Positions 31,428-39,551 of a stretch of DNA of 64,000 bases are shown piece by piece. A program made the position numbers and the translations under genes. Each line of letters opens with the position of its first letter. The stretch's first letter is position 1. The DNA is taken from NCBI GenBank assembly GCA_001189095.1, contig LFCK01000004.1, forward strand, positions 1-64,000, written 5' to 3'. The notes below the pieces were generated by a model. It had not been told where the DNA came from. It worked only from the letters and a program-made list of their open reading frames with translations, and did no database searches. The DNA is from Parcubacteria bacterium C7867-001 (lineage in GTDB: Bacteria; Patescibacteria; Paceibacteria; UBA9973; UBA2103).

Positions 31428-33887
31428 ATGACTGATTCATCAGCAAAGACGAGTGCGCCGAAGCGCTTCTCGTTCGATACCGCAGCGTCGATTGCGCTCG
31501 CGATTACGGTCGGCCTTGCCGCACTCCTTATTCTCCCAACAAGCACCGTTCCGGCGGGGTACCTCAAGGTGGGGGCGCTCGCCATCGGTATGCTCGTATC
31601 GCTCGTGCTCTTCATCCTCGCTCGTCTTACGCGCGGCAACGTTATCGTTCCGCCGCTCACGCTCCTCGGTGCCGTCTGGCTTCTTCCGATTGCGTACGGG
31701 CTTTCGACGCTCTTTTCAGGAGTGAACCCAGCAAAAGCATTCTTCGGTAACGGCTTCGATACGGACACCTTCGGCTTCATGCTGCTTGCGGCGCTTCTGG
31801 CAACGCTTGCGGCACTCGCCATGCGCCGCCCCGATCAGTACCGTTCTTTCTTCCTTGTGTCGAGCGTTGCTGCTGCCGTACTCCTCGTTTCTCAGCTCGG
31901 CATCGCTTTCATTGGCAAAGTGTCTCCGAGCTTCCTTTCGCCTATTACCTCGCTTGCAGCTTCGTTCGTTGACCTTGGAATGCTCGCTGGCCTCACGACG
32001 ATTACGATACTCGTCGCGCTCCGCTTCCTTTCGTTTGCTGGTCGCATACGCACGGCACTTCTCGTCGGCCTTGCGCTCGCGCTCTTCGCGCTCGCACTCA
32101 CCAACACGCTCATCGTCTGGATTCTCGTTGGCCTTGCTGCGCTTGGTCTTTTCATTGAGTCGGTCATGCGTCGCAAGATCTCTTCGGACGAGGATGATCT
32201 TGAGGGAGTCTCTGTTGTCTCCTCAGAGGAGGGCGGTTCCGTGCATCGCGGCGGTAACATGCTCGTCATTCCGCTTATCGTGTTGGTGGTCTCGCTCTTC
32301 TTTGTTATCGGCAATTCGACCATCGGCAACTCGTTCGTGAACTTCTTTGGCACAAGCATCATCGATGCGCGTCCATCATGGCAGTCCACCTTCGATGTCG
32401 GTAGCCACACCTATGCTTCTTCGCCGCTCTTTGGCTCAGGACCGAGCACCTTCGGTCGCGAATGGCTTAAGTATCGCGATCGCAGCGTGAACGACACGGT
32501 GTTCTGGAGCGTTGATTTCCCAGCAGGTATCGGCTACATCCCGACCTCGGTAGTGACGACTGGCGCTGTTGGTGCACTCGCATGGCTCGTCTTCATCGGC
32601 TTTTTCCTCTACGTCGGTCTGCGCACGCTTCTTCTCCGCGCCTCAAGTGATCGCTTTGTGCGCTTCGTGTCGATCTCGTCGTTCGTCGGAGCGCTCTACG
32701 TGCTTGTGCTCTCGCTCCTTATGGTGCCGGGTCCCGCGGTGCTTGCGTTCGGATTCGTATTCCTCGGCATCTTTATTTCGTCCCTTCGCTATGGTGCAAA
32801 CCGCACGGAATGGGGCGTTATCTTTGCGAAGACTCCGCGTGTCGGATTCGCGATTGTGTTCATCCTCACACTGTTCCTCCTCGGCTCGGTGCTTTCCGCA
32901 TACGTTGTGACGGAACGTTACTTTGCGCTCTCATCCTATGGCAATGCCGCTGCAGCGCTTGGAAAGGGCGATCTTGCGACCGCAGACATGTTGATTGGGC
33001 GCTCGCTTCTCTTTGCTCAGACGGATCGTGCGTATCAACTCGCTGCGTCGAGCGGTATCGCGCACATGAACAAGATTGCGAACGATACGACGCTCCCTGT
33101 CTCTTCTGCACAGCAGCAGTTCCAGACAGCACTCAGCAACGCTATCGCGAACGCAAATGCCGCAACGAAGATTGATCCGTATAACTACCAGAACTGGGCA
33201 GTACTCGGAAGCGTGTATCAGACAGTCGTGCCGCTTAAGATTGACGGCGCCTACGATCAGGCAAAAACTGCCTATGACAAGGCAATGGCGCTTAACCCGA
33301 CCAACCCCGTCCTTCCGTTTATTCTTGCGCAGCTCGATATCGCTGCAGGGAACACCAAGCAGGCAGAAGAGAGTCTCGTGAAGTCCATCAATCTCAAGCA
33401 CGACTACACGCAGGCCATCTTCCTCCTCTCGCAGCTTGAAGTGCAGCAGGGCAAGGCGAAAGAAGCGCTTCAGGCAGCCGAAGCAGCAGCATACTTCGCG
33501 CCGAACGATCCAACGGTTATGTTCCAAGTCGGTATCCTCCGCTCGGGGAATGGCGATACAAACGGTGCAATTCAGGCGCTCACGCGCGCAATCGAGCTCA
33601 ATCCGCAGTATGCGAACGCACGCTTCTTCCTCGGCGTAATGTACGCGCTCAAGGGTCAGAACGACAAGGCGCTCGCCGAACTCCGCGCGGTCGGAAGTCT
33701 CTCGCCAGATAACGCCGCTGCGGTCGCAAGCGATATTGCGGCACTTGAGGCGGGCAAGAATCCGTTCCCAGCTTCACGGCTCGGCGCACTCGGCATCCCG
33801 TCGAGCACTGTTACTGAGCCATCGCCAGCAACGGAGCCAACCAAACCGGCGGCAACCCCAAAGACCACCGAAACGAAGAAGCCCTAG
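31428..33887 (+). CDS. O-antigen-ligase-like membrane protein with C-terminal TPR domain
   Basis: An 819-residue protein. The first ~470 residues hold about ten to twelve hydrophobic helices, with a periplasmic-type loop containing RPSWQSTFDVGSHTYASSPLFGSGPSTFGREW, similar in style to WzyE/WaaL-type ligases and polymerases. From about residue 530 to 760 there are tetratricopeptide repeats (for example AKTAYDKAMALNPTNP and GAIQALTRAIELNPQYANARF). A Pro/Thr/Lys-rich tail ends the protein. It is the first gene of a tight operon with murJ and lepA (6 and 3 nt gaps). Polysaccharide or glycan transfer at the envelope is inferred. Confidence 0.78.
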   Translation: MTDSSAKTSAPKRFSFDTAASIALAITVGLAALLILPTSTVPAGYLKVGALAIGMLVSLVLFILARLTRGNVIVPPLTLLGAVWLLPIAYGLSTLFSGVNPAKAFFGNGFDTDTFGFMLLAALLATLAALAMRRPDQYRSFFLVSSVAAAVLLVSQLGIAFIGKVSPSFLSPITSLAASFVDLGMLAGLTTITILVALRFLSFAGRIRTALLVGLALALFALALTNTLIVWILVGLAALGLFIESVMRRKISSDEDDLEGVSVVSSEEGGSVHRGGNMLVIPLIVLVVSLFFVIGNSTIGNSFVNFFGTSIIDARPSWQSTFDVGSHTYASSPLFGSGPSTFGREWLKYRDRSVNDTVFWSVDFPAGIGYIPTSVVTTGAVGALAWLVFIGFFLYVGLRTLLLRASSDRFVRFVSISSFVGALYVLVLSLLMVPGPAVLAFGFVFLGIFISSLRYGANRTEWGVIFAKTPRVGFAIVFILTLFLLGSVLSAYVVTERYFALSSYGNAAAALGKGDLATADMLIGRSLLFAQTDRAYQLAASSGIAHMNKIANDTTLPVSSAQQQFQTALSNAIANANAATKIDPYNYQNWAVLGSVYQTVVPLKIDGAYDQAKTAYDKAMALNPTNPVLPFILAQLDIAAGNTKQAEESLVKSINLKHDYTQAIFLLSQLEVQQGKAKEALQAAEAAAYFAPNDPTVMFQVGILRSGNGDTNGAIQALTRAIELNPQYANARFFLGVMYALKGQNDKALAELRAVGSLSPDNAAAVASDIAALEAGKNPFPASRLGALGIPSSTVTEPSPATEPTKPAATPKTTETKKP

Positions 33888-33893
33888 GGTTCT

Positions 33894-35585
33894 ATGGTGC
33901 AGGAAATCCTCAGATCGCTCGCGGCCCCGATACGCGGGATAGCCCGACCGGTCTCGGGTCTCCATCAAGCTGCCTACCTACTCGCGATACTCACCCTTGC
34001 GTCGCAAGTGCTTTCGTTGGTGCGTGACCGCCTGTTTGCGCATGCGTTTGGTGCGAGCGAGACGCTCGACCTCTATTACGCAGCGTTCAAGATTCCAGAC
34101 CTTGTCTTCGCGCTCGTTGCGTCGCTTGTGTCGGCGTACGTGATCATTCCTCTCATTGCGAACACGAACACGAAGGAATCGCGCGAAACGCTTTCGCATG
34201 CAGCGTCGTTTCTTCTGTTCGCCGGAGGTCTGGTGTCCGCAGTTCTTGCGGTGTTCGCTCCGCAACTCGCGTTCGCTCTTTTCCCGAGCTTCGAACATTC
34301 TGCACAAGCGGACACCTTCGTGCTGTTGGTGCGCATCCTCTTAGTGCAGCCGCTTTTGCTCGGTGTTTCTGGTGTTCTCACCAGCGTGACGCAGGTGAAG
34401 CGCCGCTTCATCCTCTTCGCGCTTTCACCCGTGCTCTACAATCTCGGCATTATCGCCGGCGTCGTATTTCTCTATCCCATGTACGGCCTTATCGGCATTG
34501 GGTATGGCGTTGTCATCGGTGCGCTTCTGCATCTCCTTATTCATGTGCCAGTGGTTCTTGCGTCCGGACTTTTCCCGCGTCTCGTCATTCCGTCGCCCCG
34601 CATCATAGGCGGCATCATTGCCCACTCGCTGCCGCGCTCGCTCGCGCTCTCGATGACGTCCGTTATCGCACTGGTTCTCGCGACGCTGGCTGCGACGGTG
34701 GGGAAAGGCGCCGTATCGGTGTTTTCCTTTGCGGCTAACCTTGCGGCGGTCCCGCTCTCTCTGATTGGCGCTTCGTATGCAACCGCCGCGTTTCCTGTGC
34801 TCGCCGAACAAGCACAGGAGCGACGCTCTAAGGAGTTCGGTCAAACGGTAAGTGCTGCTGCGCGCCACATCATCTTCTGGTCGTCAGTCGTTACGGTACT
34901 CACTATCGTGCTGCGCGCACACATCGTGCGCTTCGTTCTTGGTACCGGCGCCTTCGATTGGAGTGCAACGCGTCTTACTGCGGCGGTACTCGCCATTCTT
35001 GTCGTTGGACTCACAAGCCAAGGCATTACGCTTCTCTGTGCTCGCGCGTTCTACGCCTCAAAGCGTTCGTGGAATCCCTTTTTCATACAGCTCGGCGACA
35101 TCGGTATCTCGATTGCGGTGGCGTGGGGTCTTCTTAAGGCTGCTGAAGCATATCCGATGCTGCGCTACTTCATGGAGTCGCTCTTCCGCGTGAGCGATGT
35201 TCCGAACACGGGCATACTCTTCATCGCGTTCGGAGCTGCCCTCGGTCAGGTGCTTGTATCCATCGTAGCGCTTGCAACCCTTCGCACGGTCGCGCCGGGA
35301 GTTGCGCGCTCGCTCACCAAACCGCTCTTTGACGGCTTTGGTGCGGCGATTCTTGGCGGTGCGGCAGCCTATGGGGTGCTTATCCTCATGGGAAATCTAG
35401 CGCCGCTCACCACGCTTCTCGCGGTCTTCACGCAAGGCCTTCTCGCTGGTATCGTAGGCTTTGCGGTCGCCTGTGGCGTACTTCTCCTCTTGGAAAACAA
35501 GGAGCTTAGGGATCTCTGGAACTCGCTTTCGCGCTTCTCGTCTCGTGCCCTTACCCCTTCGGGAGCTGCCACCCTCGACCGCTAA
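33894..35585 (+). CDS. murJ: Lipid II flippase MurJ
   Basis: A 563-residue MATE-like (MviN) flippase that moves the peptidoglycan precursor lipid II across the membrane. About fourteen helices are seen. The N-terminal signature LSLVRDRLFAHAFGASETLDLYYAAFKIPD and the internal GASYATAAFPVLAEQAQ are typical. It is the middle gene of the ligase/TPR-murJ-lepA operon. Its presence indicates that the cell builds peptidoglycan. Length is a little above the family norm. Confidence 0.92.
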   Translation: MVQEILRSLAAPIRGIARPVSGLHQAAYLLAILTLASQVLSLVRDRLFAHAFGASETLDLYYAAFKIPDLVFALVASLVSAYVIIPLIANTNTKESRETLSHAASFLLFAGGLVSAVLAVFAPQLAFALFPSFEHSAQADTFVLLVRILLVQPLLLGVSGVLTSVTQVKRRFILFALSPVLYNLGIIAGVVFLYPMYGLIGIGYGVVIGALLHLLIHVPVVLASGLFPRLVIPSPRIIGGIIAHSLPRSLALSMTSVIALVLATLAATVGKGAVSVFSFAANLAAVPLSLIGASYATAAFPVLAEQAQERRSKEFGQTVSAAARHIIFWSSVVTVLTIVLRAHIVRFVLGTGAFDWSATRLTAAVLAILVVGLTSQGITLLCARAFYASKRSWNPFFIQLGDIGISIAVAWGLLKAAEAYPMLRYFMESLFRVSDVPNTGILFIAFGAALGQVLVSIVALATLRTVAPGVARSLTKPLFDGFGAAILGGAAAYGVLILMGNLAPLTTLLAVFTQGLLAGIVGFAVACGVLLLLENKELRDLWNSLSRFSSRALTPSGAATLDR

Positions 35586-35588
35586 TCA

Positions 35589-37388
35589 ATGACTAGCCAG
35601 ATACGCAATTTTTCAATTATCGCTCACATCGATCACGGGAAGTCGACTTTAGCCGACCGTCTTTTGGAGCGCACGGGCACCATCGAAGCGCGCAAGATGC
35701 GCGATCAGGTGCTCGACAAGATGGACCTCGAGCGCGAGCGCGGCATCACGATTAAGATGCAGCCGGCGCGCATGAAGTACAAAGCGAACGACGGTAACGA
35801 ATATATTTTGAATCTCATCGACACTCCGGGCCATATTGATTTTGCCTACGAAGTTTCTCGCGCGCTCACCGCAGTCGAAGGCGTGCTGTTGCTCGTCGAT
35901 TCGACTCAGGGTGTGCAGGCTCAGACGCTCACTACGCTCTCGATGGCACGGGACGCGGGCTGCACCATCATTCCGGTCATTTCTAAAATTGATGCGCCAG
36001 CTTCGCGTCCGGAGGAAGTGAAGGCAGAGCTCGCAAAGCTTCTTTCGGTATCGGCAGATTCGGTGCTTGCCGTCTCCGGACGCACCGGAGCGGGTGTTGA
36101 GGAATTGCTGCAGGCAATCGTTGACCGCGTTCCTGCACCAGAGAAGGGAGGTACCGAGCCTCGCGCGGGCATTTTCGATTTTTCGTATTCAACGCATCGT
36201 GGTGTCGCGGTGTATGTGCGCGTGTTTGATGGTGTGTTCAAGAAAGGGGACGCATTAACCTTTAGTGCGGCAGGGAAGAAGTTTGTATCGCTCGATAACG
36301 GCATCTTTACTCCAGATGAGACGCCGACTGAAAGTCTTTCGTCCGGAGAAATCGGCTACATCGTGACGGGAATTAAGGAGCCGGGTGTTGTTGCGGTCGG
36401 CGATACGATTCTCTCTGAGCGCGGCACACTCCCACCACTTGCTGGCTTCGAGCGCCCACGTCCGGTCGTCTGGGCCTCGGTGTACCCCGAGAGTCAGGAC
36501 AGTTTGAATGATCTTAAGCAGGCGCTCGAGCGGCTCCGACTTACCGATTCCTCACTTTCCTTTGAAGAGGAAAGTTCGGGCGTGCTCGGGCGTGGATTTC
36601 GCTGCGGATTCCTCGGCATGCTTCATCTTGAAATAGTTACCGAACGGCTTCGTCGTGAATTTACGCTTTCCCTTGTGGTAACCATACCAACCATCGAATA
36701 CGTGGTTACGGATACGCACGGAAAGCGTGAGCGTATATATACGCCGTCCAAGTTTCCGGCTTTTGGTGACATCGAATCCATTGAAGAACCGTGGGCGAAG
36801 ATAATCCTCATTACGCCCCCCGACTCTCTCTCGGGTCTTCTCCAACTGCTTCATGAGCATGAGGCGAATGTGGGGGACACACATGCGTATGCCGACGGCC
36901 GCATCGAGCTTTCGGCCGAAATGCCGCTACGCGAACTCATGCGCGGCTTCTTCGACCGCGTGAAGAACGTTTCAAGCGGATACGCTTCGCTTTCCTATGA
37001 ACTCCTTACGGAGCGTCCGGCGGACGTCGTGCGCCTCGACATCCTTGTTGCCGAAGAGGAGGTTCCAGCATTCGCGCGCGTCGTGAGCCGTCGCCGAGTT
37101 CAAGAAGAAGGCGAGCGCATGGTGGAGAAATTGCACGGCATTCTTCCGAAGCAGCTTATGGTAACGAAGATTCAGGCGCAGGCGCTCGGTCGCATTCTCT
37201 CGAGTCGTACGCTCTCCGCCATGCGTAAAGACGTGACGGGCTATCTCTACGGCGGCGACGTCTCCCGCAAGAATAAGCTCCTGCAGAAGCAGAAGAAGGG
37301 AAAGAAGCATCGCGCGCAGTTCTCGAAGAATCGCGTGGATATTCCGGAAGATGTCTTCATGAAAATGGTGCAGGAGTCAGAGCGTTAA
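35589..37388 (+). CDS. lepA: Elongation factor 4 (LepA)
   Basis: A 599-residue ribosome-binding GTPase that back-translocates or remodels stalled ribosomes. G1 AHIDHGKSTLADRL, switch/G2 RERGITIK, G3 DTPGH, G4 SKID and the EF4-specific C-terminal domain (ILSSRTLSAMRKDVTGYLYGGDVSRKNKLL) are all present. It starts 3 nt after murJ. Length is exactly typical. No oddity was noticed. Confidence 0.97.
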   Translation: MTSQIRNFSIIAHIDHGKSTLADRLLERTGTIEARKMRDQVLDKMDLERERGITIKMQPARMKYKANDGNEYILNLIDTPGHIDFAYEVSRALTAVEGVLLLVDSTQGVQAQTLTTLSMARDAGCTIIPVISKIDAPASRPEEVKAELAKLLSVSADSVLAVSGRTGAGVEELLQAIVDRVPAPEKGGTEPRAGIFDFSYSTHRGVAVYVRVFDGVFKKGDALTFSAAGKKFVSLDNGIFTPDETPTESLSSGEIGYIVTGIKEPGVVAVGDTILSERGTLPPLAGFERPRPVVWASVYPESQDSLNDLKQALERLRLTDSSLSFEEESSGVLGRGFRCGFLGMLHLEIVTERLRREFTLSLVVTIPTIEYVVTDTHGKRERIYTPSKFPAFGDIESIEEPWAKIILITPPDSLSGLLQLLHEHEANVGDTHAYADGRIELSAEMPLRELMRGFFDRVKNVSSGYASLSYELLTERPADVVRLDILVAEEEVPAFARVVSRRRVQEEGERMVEKLHGILPKQLMVTKIQAQALGRILSSRTLSAMRKDVTGYLYGGDVSRKNKLLQKQKKGKKHRAQFSKNRVDIPEDVFMKMVQESER

Positions 37389-37403
37389 AAGCGCTCGGAC
37401 AGA

Positions 37404-37550
37404 GTTCTGCCGGACAAAGAGTCGTTCTCTGCACCGAAACCAACGTAGCTCAGTACGAAAAATCGGAAAACTCGCTACGCTCAAACAGTTCCGATTTTTC
37501 TATTCGCTTTACGCTGGTTACGGCGCCTCCACTCCAAGGTCCGGCAGAAC
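37404..37550. repeat. 147-bp imperfect palindromic element
   Basis: The outer ends GTTCTGCCGGA (37404-37414) and TCCGGCAGAAC (37540-37550) are exact inverted repeats. The inner ends GAAAAATCGGAA (37457-37468)/TTCCGATTTTTC (37489-37500) are also exact. Between them CCGAAACCAACGTA pairs imperfectly with TACGCTGGTTACGG. The whole arms align over about 62 nt. It lies between lepA and the FtsB-like gene and has no reading frame. It could be a MITE-like mobile repeat or a long hairpin RNA. Confidence 0.65.
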
Positions 37551-37581
37551 TCCATCCTCGCTTAGGGGATGAGTAGAAAGG

Positions 37582-37587
37582 TATAAT
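37582..37587 (+). promoter_or_regulatory. -10 box of a probable leaderless promoter
   Basis: TATAAT ends 6 nt before the ATG at 37594. The intervening CGGAGG looks like an SD but would be upstream of, or at, the predicted transcription start. Confidence 0.5.
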
Positions 37588-37593
37588 CGGAGG

Positions 37594-37947
37594 ATGAACC
37601 GACGTCGTCGAGTCACCATGCGCGAATACCTTATCGTGGGTGTTTTGAGCGTGCTGGTGTTGGGGCTCCTCATTCAGATCTGGAGCATCGGCACTAAGGA
37701 AGAAATAGCACGTCATGCCGCGGACGACGCTAAACGCCAGCTGGTCGCCCTTACGAAGCAACAAGAAGAACTCAAAGGGAATCTTGATGAGCTCGCAACC
37801 AAGCGCGGGGAAGAGGCGACACTGCGGGCTACCTACGGCGTTGCGAAGCCCGGTGAAGAGGTTATTATCGTCGTACCACCGTCAGACGTAAGCGCGACTT
37901 CGACGGCGTCATGGTGGCAGCAGCTTCTGGGCTTCTTTAAATTCTAG
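37594..37947 (+). CDS. FtsB/DivIC-like septum protein
   Basis: A 117-residue bitopic protein: a basic N-terminus, one membrane helix (about 12-29), a coiled coil (about 30-70, EEIARHAADDAKRQLVALTKQ) and the conserved end ATYGVAKPGEEVIIVVP, which matches the FtsB/DivIC ending. It probably belongs to the divisome. A short WWQQLLGFFKF tail follows. The -10 box lies 6 nt before the ATG. The stop codon overlaps the start of a tRNA-Gly fragment (37947). Confidence 0.75.
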   Translation: MNRRRRVTMREYLIVGVLSVLVLGLLIQIWSIGTKEEIARHAADDAKRQLVALTKQQEELKGNLDELATKRGEEATLRATYGVAKPGEEVIIVVPPSDVSATSTASWWQQLLGFFKF

Positions 37948-37980
37948 CGGGTATAGTTTAGTGGTAGAACTTTCGGTCAG
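37947..37980 (+). pseudogene. 5' fragment of a tRNA-Gly
   Basis: GCGGGTATAGTTTAGTGGTA and the following GAAC look like the acceptor strand and D-arm of a tRNA-Gly, but the sequence then degenerates and no matching T-arm follows. An intact tRNA-Gly starts 10 nt later. Confidence 0.5.
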
Positions 37981-37989
37981 AGAAAAAGT

Positions 37990-38060
37990 GCGGGATTGGT
38001 TTAGTGGCAGGACGCGACCTTCCCAAGGTTGAGGCACGAGTTCGATTCTCGTATCCCGCA
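37990..38060 (+). tRNA. tRNA-Gly(CCC)
   Basis: Acceptor GCGGGAT (37990-37996)/ATCCCGC (38053-38059), discriminator A. Anticodon stem-loop CGACC-TTCCCAA-GGTTG gives CCC. T-arm ACGAGTTCGATTCTCGT. CCA is not encoded. It is flanked by partial tRNA-Gly-like segments on both sides. Confidence 0.92.
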
Positions 38061-38100
38061 CTTTTTCCCCGTACCGATGAATTGGGTCCCACCCCAATCC

Positions 38101-38143
38101 ATTTCCCAAGCACCAAGTAGGGGTTCGATTCTCCTATCCCGCA
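38101..38143 (+). pseudogene. 3' fragment of a tRNA-Gly
   Basis: Contains TTCCCAAG like the anticodon loop of tRNA-Gly(CCC), then GGGGTTCGATTCTCC and ATCCCGCA, a T-arm and 3' acceptor strand. No acceptor 5' strand or D-arm precedes it. It is a remnant or a recombination by-product. Confidence 0.5.
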
Positions 38144-38188
38144 CCCTTTTTGTTTAAATTCCTAAGGCACCTCGACTCCTCTTTACTT

Positions 38189-38208
38189 AATAGAATAATT
38201 ATTCTATT
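38189..38208. promoter_or_regulatory. 20-bp perfect palindrome, possible operator
   Basis: AATAGAATAATTATTCTATT, AT-rich, about 35 nt upstream of the small gene at 38243. It could be a repressor site; no regulator gene is adjacent. Confidence 0.45.
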
Positions 38209-38242
38209 ATTTTTAGTAGTCACCAGAACTGGAGTGAAATTG

Positions 38243-38467
38243 ATGTTGAAGAAGTTGTTAGAAAATACCGCTTTTTGGGCAGTGCTCGTCGTTGTCTTTA
38301 GCGCTGCGGAAGCTGGGCTCGCTGTATATTTCGAACAAACGAACTATACCGCTGACTGGACCCTCATTCCGGTGTCGGTTTGCGGGCTTATCGCGGTTGG
38401 TTCGGTTATTCGGGCCACACTGCTCACCGAGCGCAAACTCAGTCGCGCAGGACAGAAAATCGGTTAA
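38243..38467 (+). CDS. Small two-helix membrane protein
   Basis: A 74-residue protein starting at the ATG at 38243 with GGAG 8 nt upstream. Two hydrophobic helices (about residues 11-30 and 43-62) are separated by a polar loop with Glu and Tyr. It ends in a basic tail (TERKLSRAGQKIG). A palindrome at 38189-38208 lies upstream and a terminator at 38471-38507 downstream, so it is an independent unit. No family is recognised. Confidence 0.6.
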   Translation: MLKKLLENTAFWAVLVVVFSAAEAGLAVYFEQTNYTADWTLIPVSVCGLIAVGSVIRATLLTERKLSRAGQKIG

Positions 38468-38470
38468 CAC

Positions 38471-38507
38471 GAACGAGCGCCCAGTACTTACTGGGCGCTC
38501 GAATTGT
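38471..38507 (+). terminator. Intrinsic terminator
   Basis: CGAGCGCCCAGTA/TACTGGGCGCTCG stem followed by AATTGTTTT, 3 nt after the stop at 38467. Confidence 0.8.
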
Positions 38508-38559
38508 TTTAGACATATATGCATCGTAGGACCGGAGTACCTGTTGATAACTGAAATGG

Positions 38560-38565
38560 TATAAT
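38560..38565 (+). promoter_or_regulatory. -10 box of the glutaredoxin gene
   Basis: TATAAT ends 8 nt before the ATG at 38574; no SD is seen. Probable leaderless transcript. Confidence 0.5.
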
Positions 38566-38573
38566 TTCGGGAT

Positions 38574-38837
38574 ATGGAACCCACAAAGAAGAACGTTCAG
38601 ATTTACACGACCCCGACGTGCCACTTCTGCCAGATGAGCAAGGAGTACTTCAAGGAGCACGGCGTTGAGTACAGCGAGCATAACGTTGCCGCAGACCTCT
38701 CTAAGCGTCAGGAGATGATCGACAAGAGCGGTCAGATGGGTGTGCCGGTCATCCTCGTCGATAACGAGATGATCATCGGTTTTGATAAGAGGAAGCTCGA
38801 TTCCTTGTTCGCTCCGGCACCCGCTCCGGCTGCGTAA
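38574..38837 (+). CDS. Glutaredoxin-like thiol oxidoreductase
   Basis: An 87-residue thioredoxin-fold protein. It has the active site TPTCHFCQ (C16, C19), the cis-Pro block GVPVILVDN, and GFDKRKLDSLF like the GF-D/K-L end of glutaredoxins. A short AlaPro-rich tail ends it. It could reduce protein disulfides, ribonucleotide reductase or MsrA/B; the substrate is not evident. It is a single gene with its own -10 box and a terminator at 38852-38887. Confidence 0.87.
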   Translation: MEPTKKNVQIYTTPTCHFCQMSKEYFKEHGVEYSEHNVAADLSKRQEMIDKSGQMGVPVILVDNEMIIGFDKRKLDSLFAPAPAPAA

Positions 38838-38851
38838 TCTCCTCTCCTACG

Positions 38852-38887
38852 GAAACCGCGCGGGATCTCGTGTCCTGCGCGGTTTTC
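38852..38887 (+). terminator. Intrinsic terminator
   Basis: AACCGCGC/GCGCGGTT hairpin with a TTTTC end, after the glutaredoxin gene. Confidence 0.75.
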
Positions 38888-38905
38888 ATGCTAGTCTCTT
38901 TCCAC

Positions 38906-38977
38906 GCCCCGATAGTTCAATGGATAGAACCCCTCACTCCTAACGAGGAAATCCATGTTCGACTCATGGTCGGGGCA
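38906..38977 (+). tRNA. tRNA-Arg(CCT)
   Basis: Acceptor GCCCCGA (38906-38912)/TCGGGGC (38970-38976), discriminator A. Anticodon loop CTCCTAA gives CCT. T-arm CCATGTTCGACTCATGG. One mismatch sits at the loop end of the anticodon stem. CCA is not encoded. Confidence 0.88.
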
Positions 38978-38990
38978 CTCGCGTAGCATG

Positions 38991-38996
38991 TATACT
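38991..38996 (+). promoter_or_regulatory. -10 box of a probable leaderless promoter
   Basis: TATACT ends 7 nt before the ATG at 39004; it begins 14 nt after tRNA-Arg. Confidence 0.5.
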
Positions 38997-39003
38997 GAAG
39001 AGC

Positions 39004-39270
39004 ATGCAAACACAGACAGATTACCTGTCGCTCGGCGACCAGATAAAGCACCTCACGCAGCTTACGGAGGAAAATAATAAGCTACTAAAAGCAATGCGTC
39101 GCGATAAGTGGATTGCCCTCATCGTGAACATCGTGTTCTGGGGCGTCCTGTTCTACTTCTCCTATGTCCTCACGATGCAGTTCATGGGCCCGCTCATGAG
39201 CCAAATGGGCTCGGGCTCGGCTGACTTCCAGAACCTCATTCAGCAATATCAAAGCCAGCTCGGCAAATAA
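39004..39270 (+). CDS. Small hypothetical membrane protein
   Basis: An 88-residue protein: a helical N-terminus with heptad-like leucines (DQIKHLTQLTEENNKLLKAM), one hydrophobic segment (about residues 36-60) and a Gln/Ser-rich C-terminal helix. It resembles small coiled-coil membrane proteins, but no family is recognised. A leaderless-type -10 box lies at 38991-38996 and a strong terminator at 39272-39296. Confidence 0.65.
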   Translation: MQTQTDYLSLGDQIKHLTQLTEENNKLLKAMRRDKWIALIVNIVFWGVLFYFSYVLTMQFMGPLMSQMGSGSADFQNLIQQYQSQLGK

Positions 39271-39271
39271 C

Positions 39272-39296
39272 AAAAAGCGGCCGTAGGCCGCTTTTT
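39272..39296 (+). terminator. Intrinsic terminator
   Basis: AAAAAGCGGCC-GTA-GGCCGCTTTTT immediately after the stop at 39270. Confidence 0.88.
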
Positions 39297-39307
39297 GTTA
39301 TTTTCGG

Positions 39308-39380
39308 TGCTTGGACCCGGGCTCGAACCGGGGACCCCTTCCTCTTCAGGGAAGTGCTCTACCAACTGAGCTATCCAAGC
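39308..39380 (-). tRNA. tRNA-Phe(GAA)
   Basis: On the minus strand acceptor GCTTGGA/TCCAAGC, discriminator A. Anticodon stem-loop CTTCC-CTGAAGA-GGAAG gives GAA. D-arm TAGCTCAGTTGGTAGAGC and T-arm CCCCGGTTCGAGCCCGGG are canonical. CCA is not encoded. Confidence 0.95.
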
Positions 39381-39551
39381 AACTGCGCTATCCTACCACA
39401 AACCCGTTCTCGCGTGCAGTCTTGACGAGAAACTCCTGTAATCGATGAGATGCAAGGCGCGGAGCTAAGACTTCTCGACGCGTATCAAGCATACGAAGAG
39501 AGAAGTCGGGAGGCTCCGCAACGAAGCAGATCGCGATTACCGGAGTTTCTT

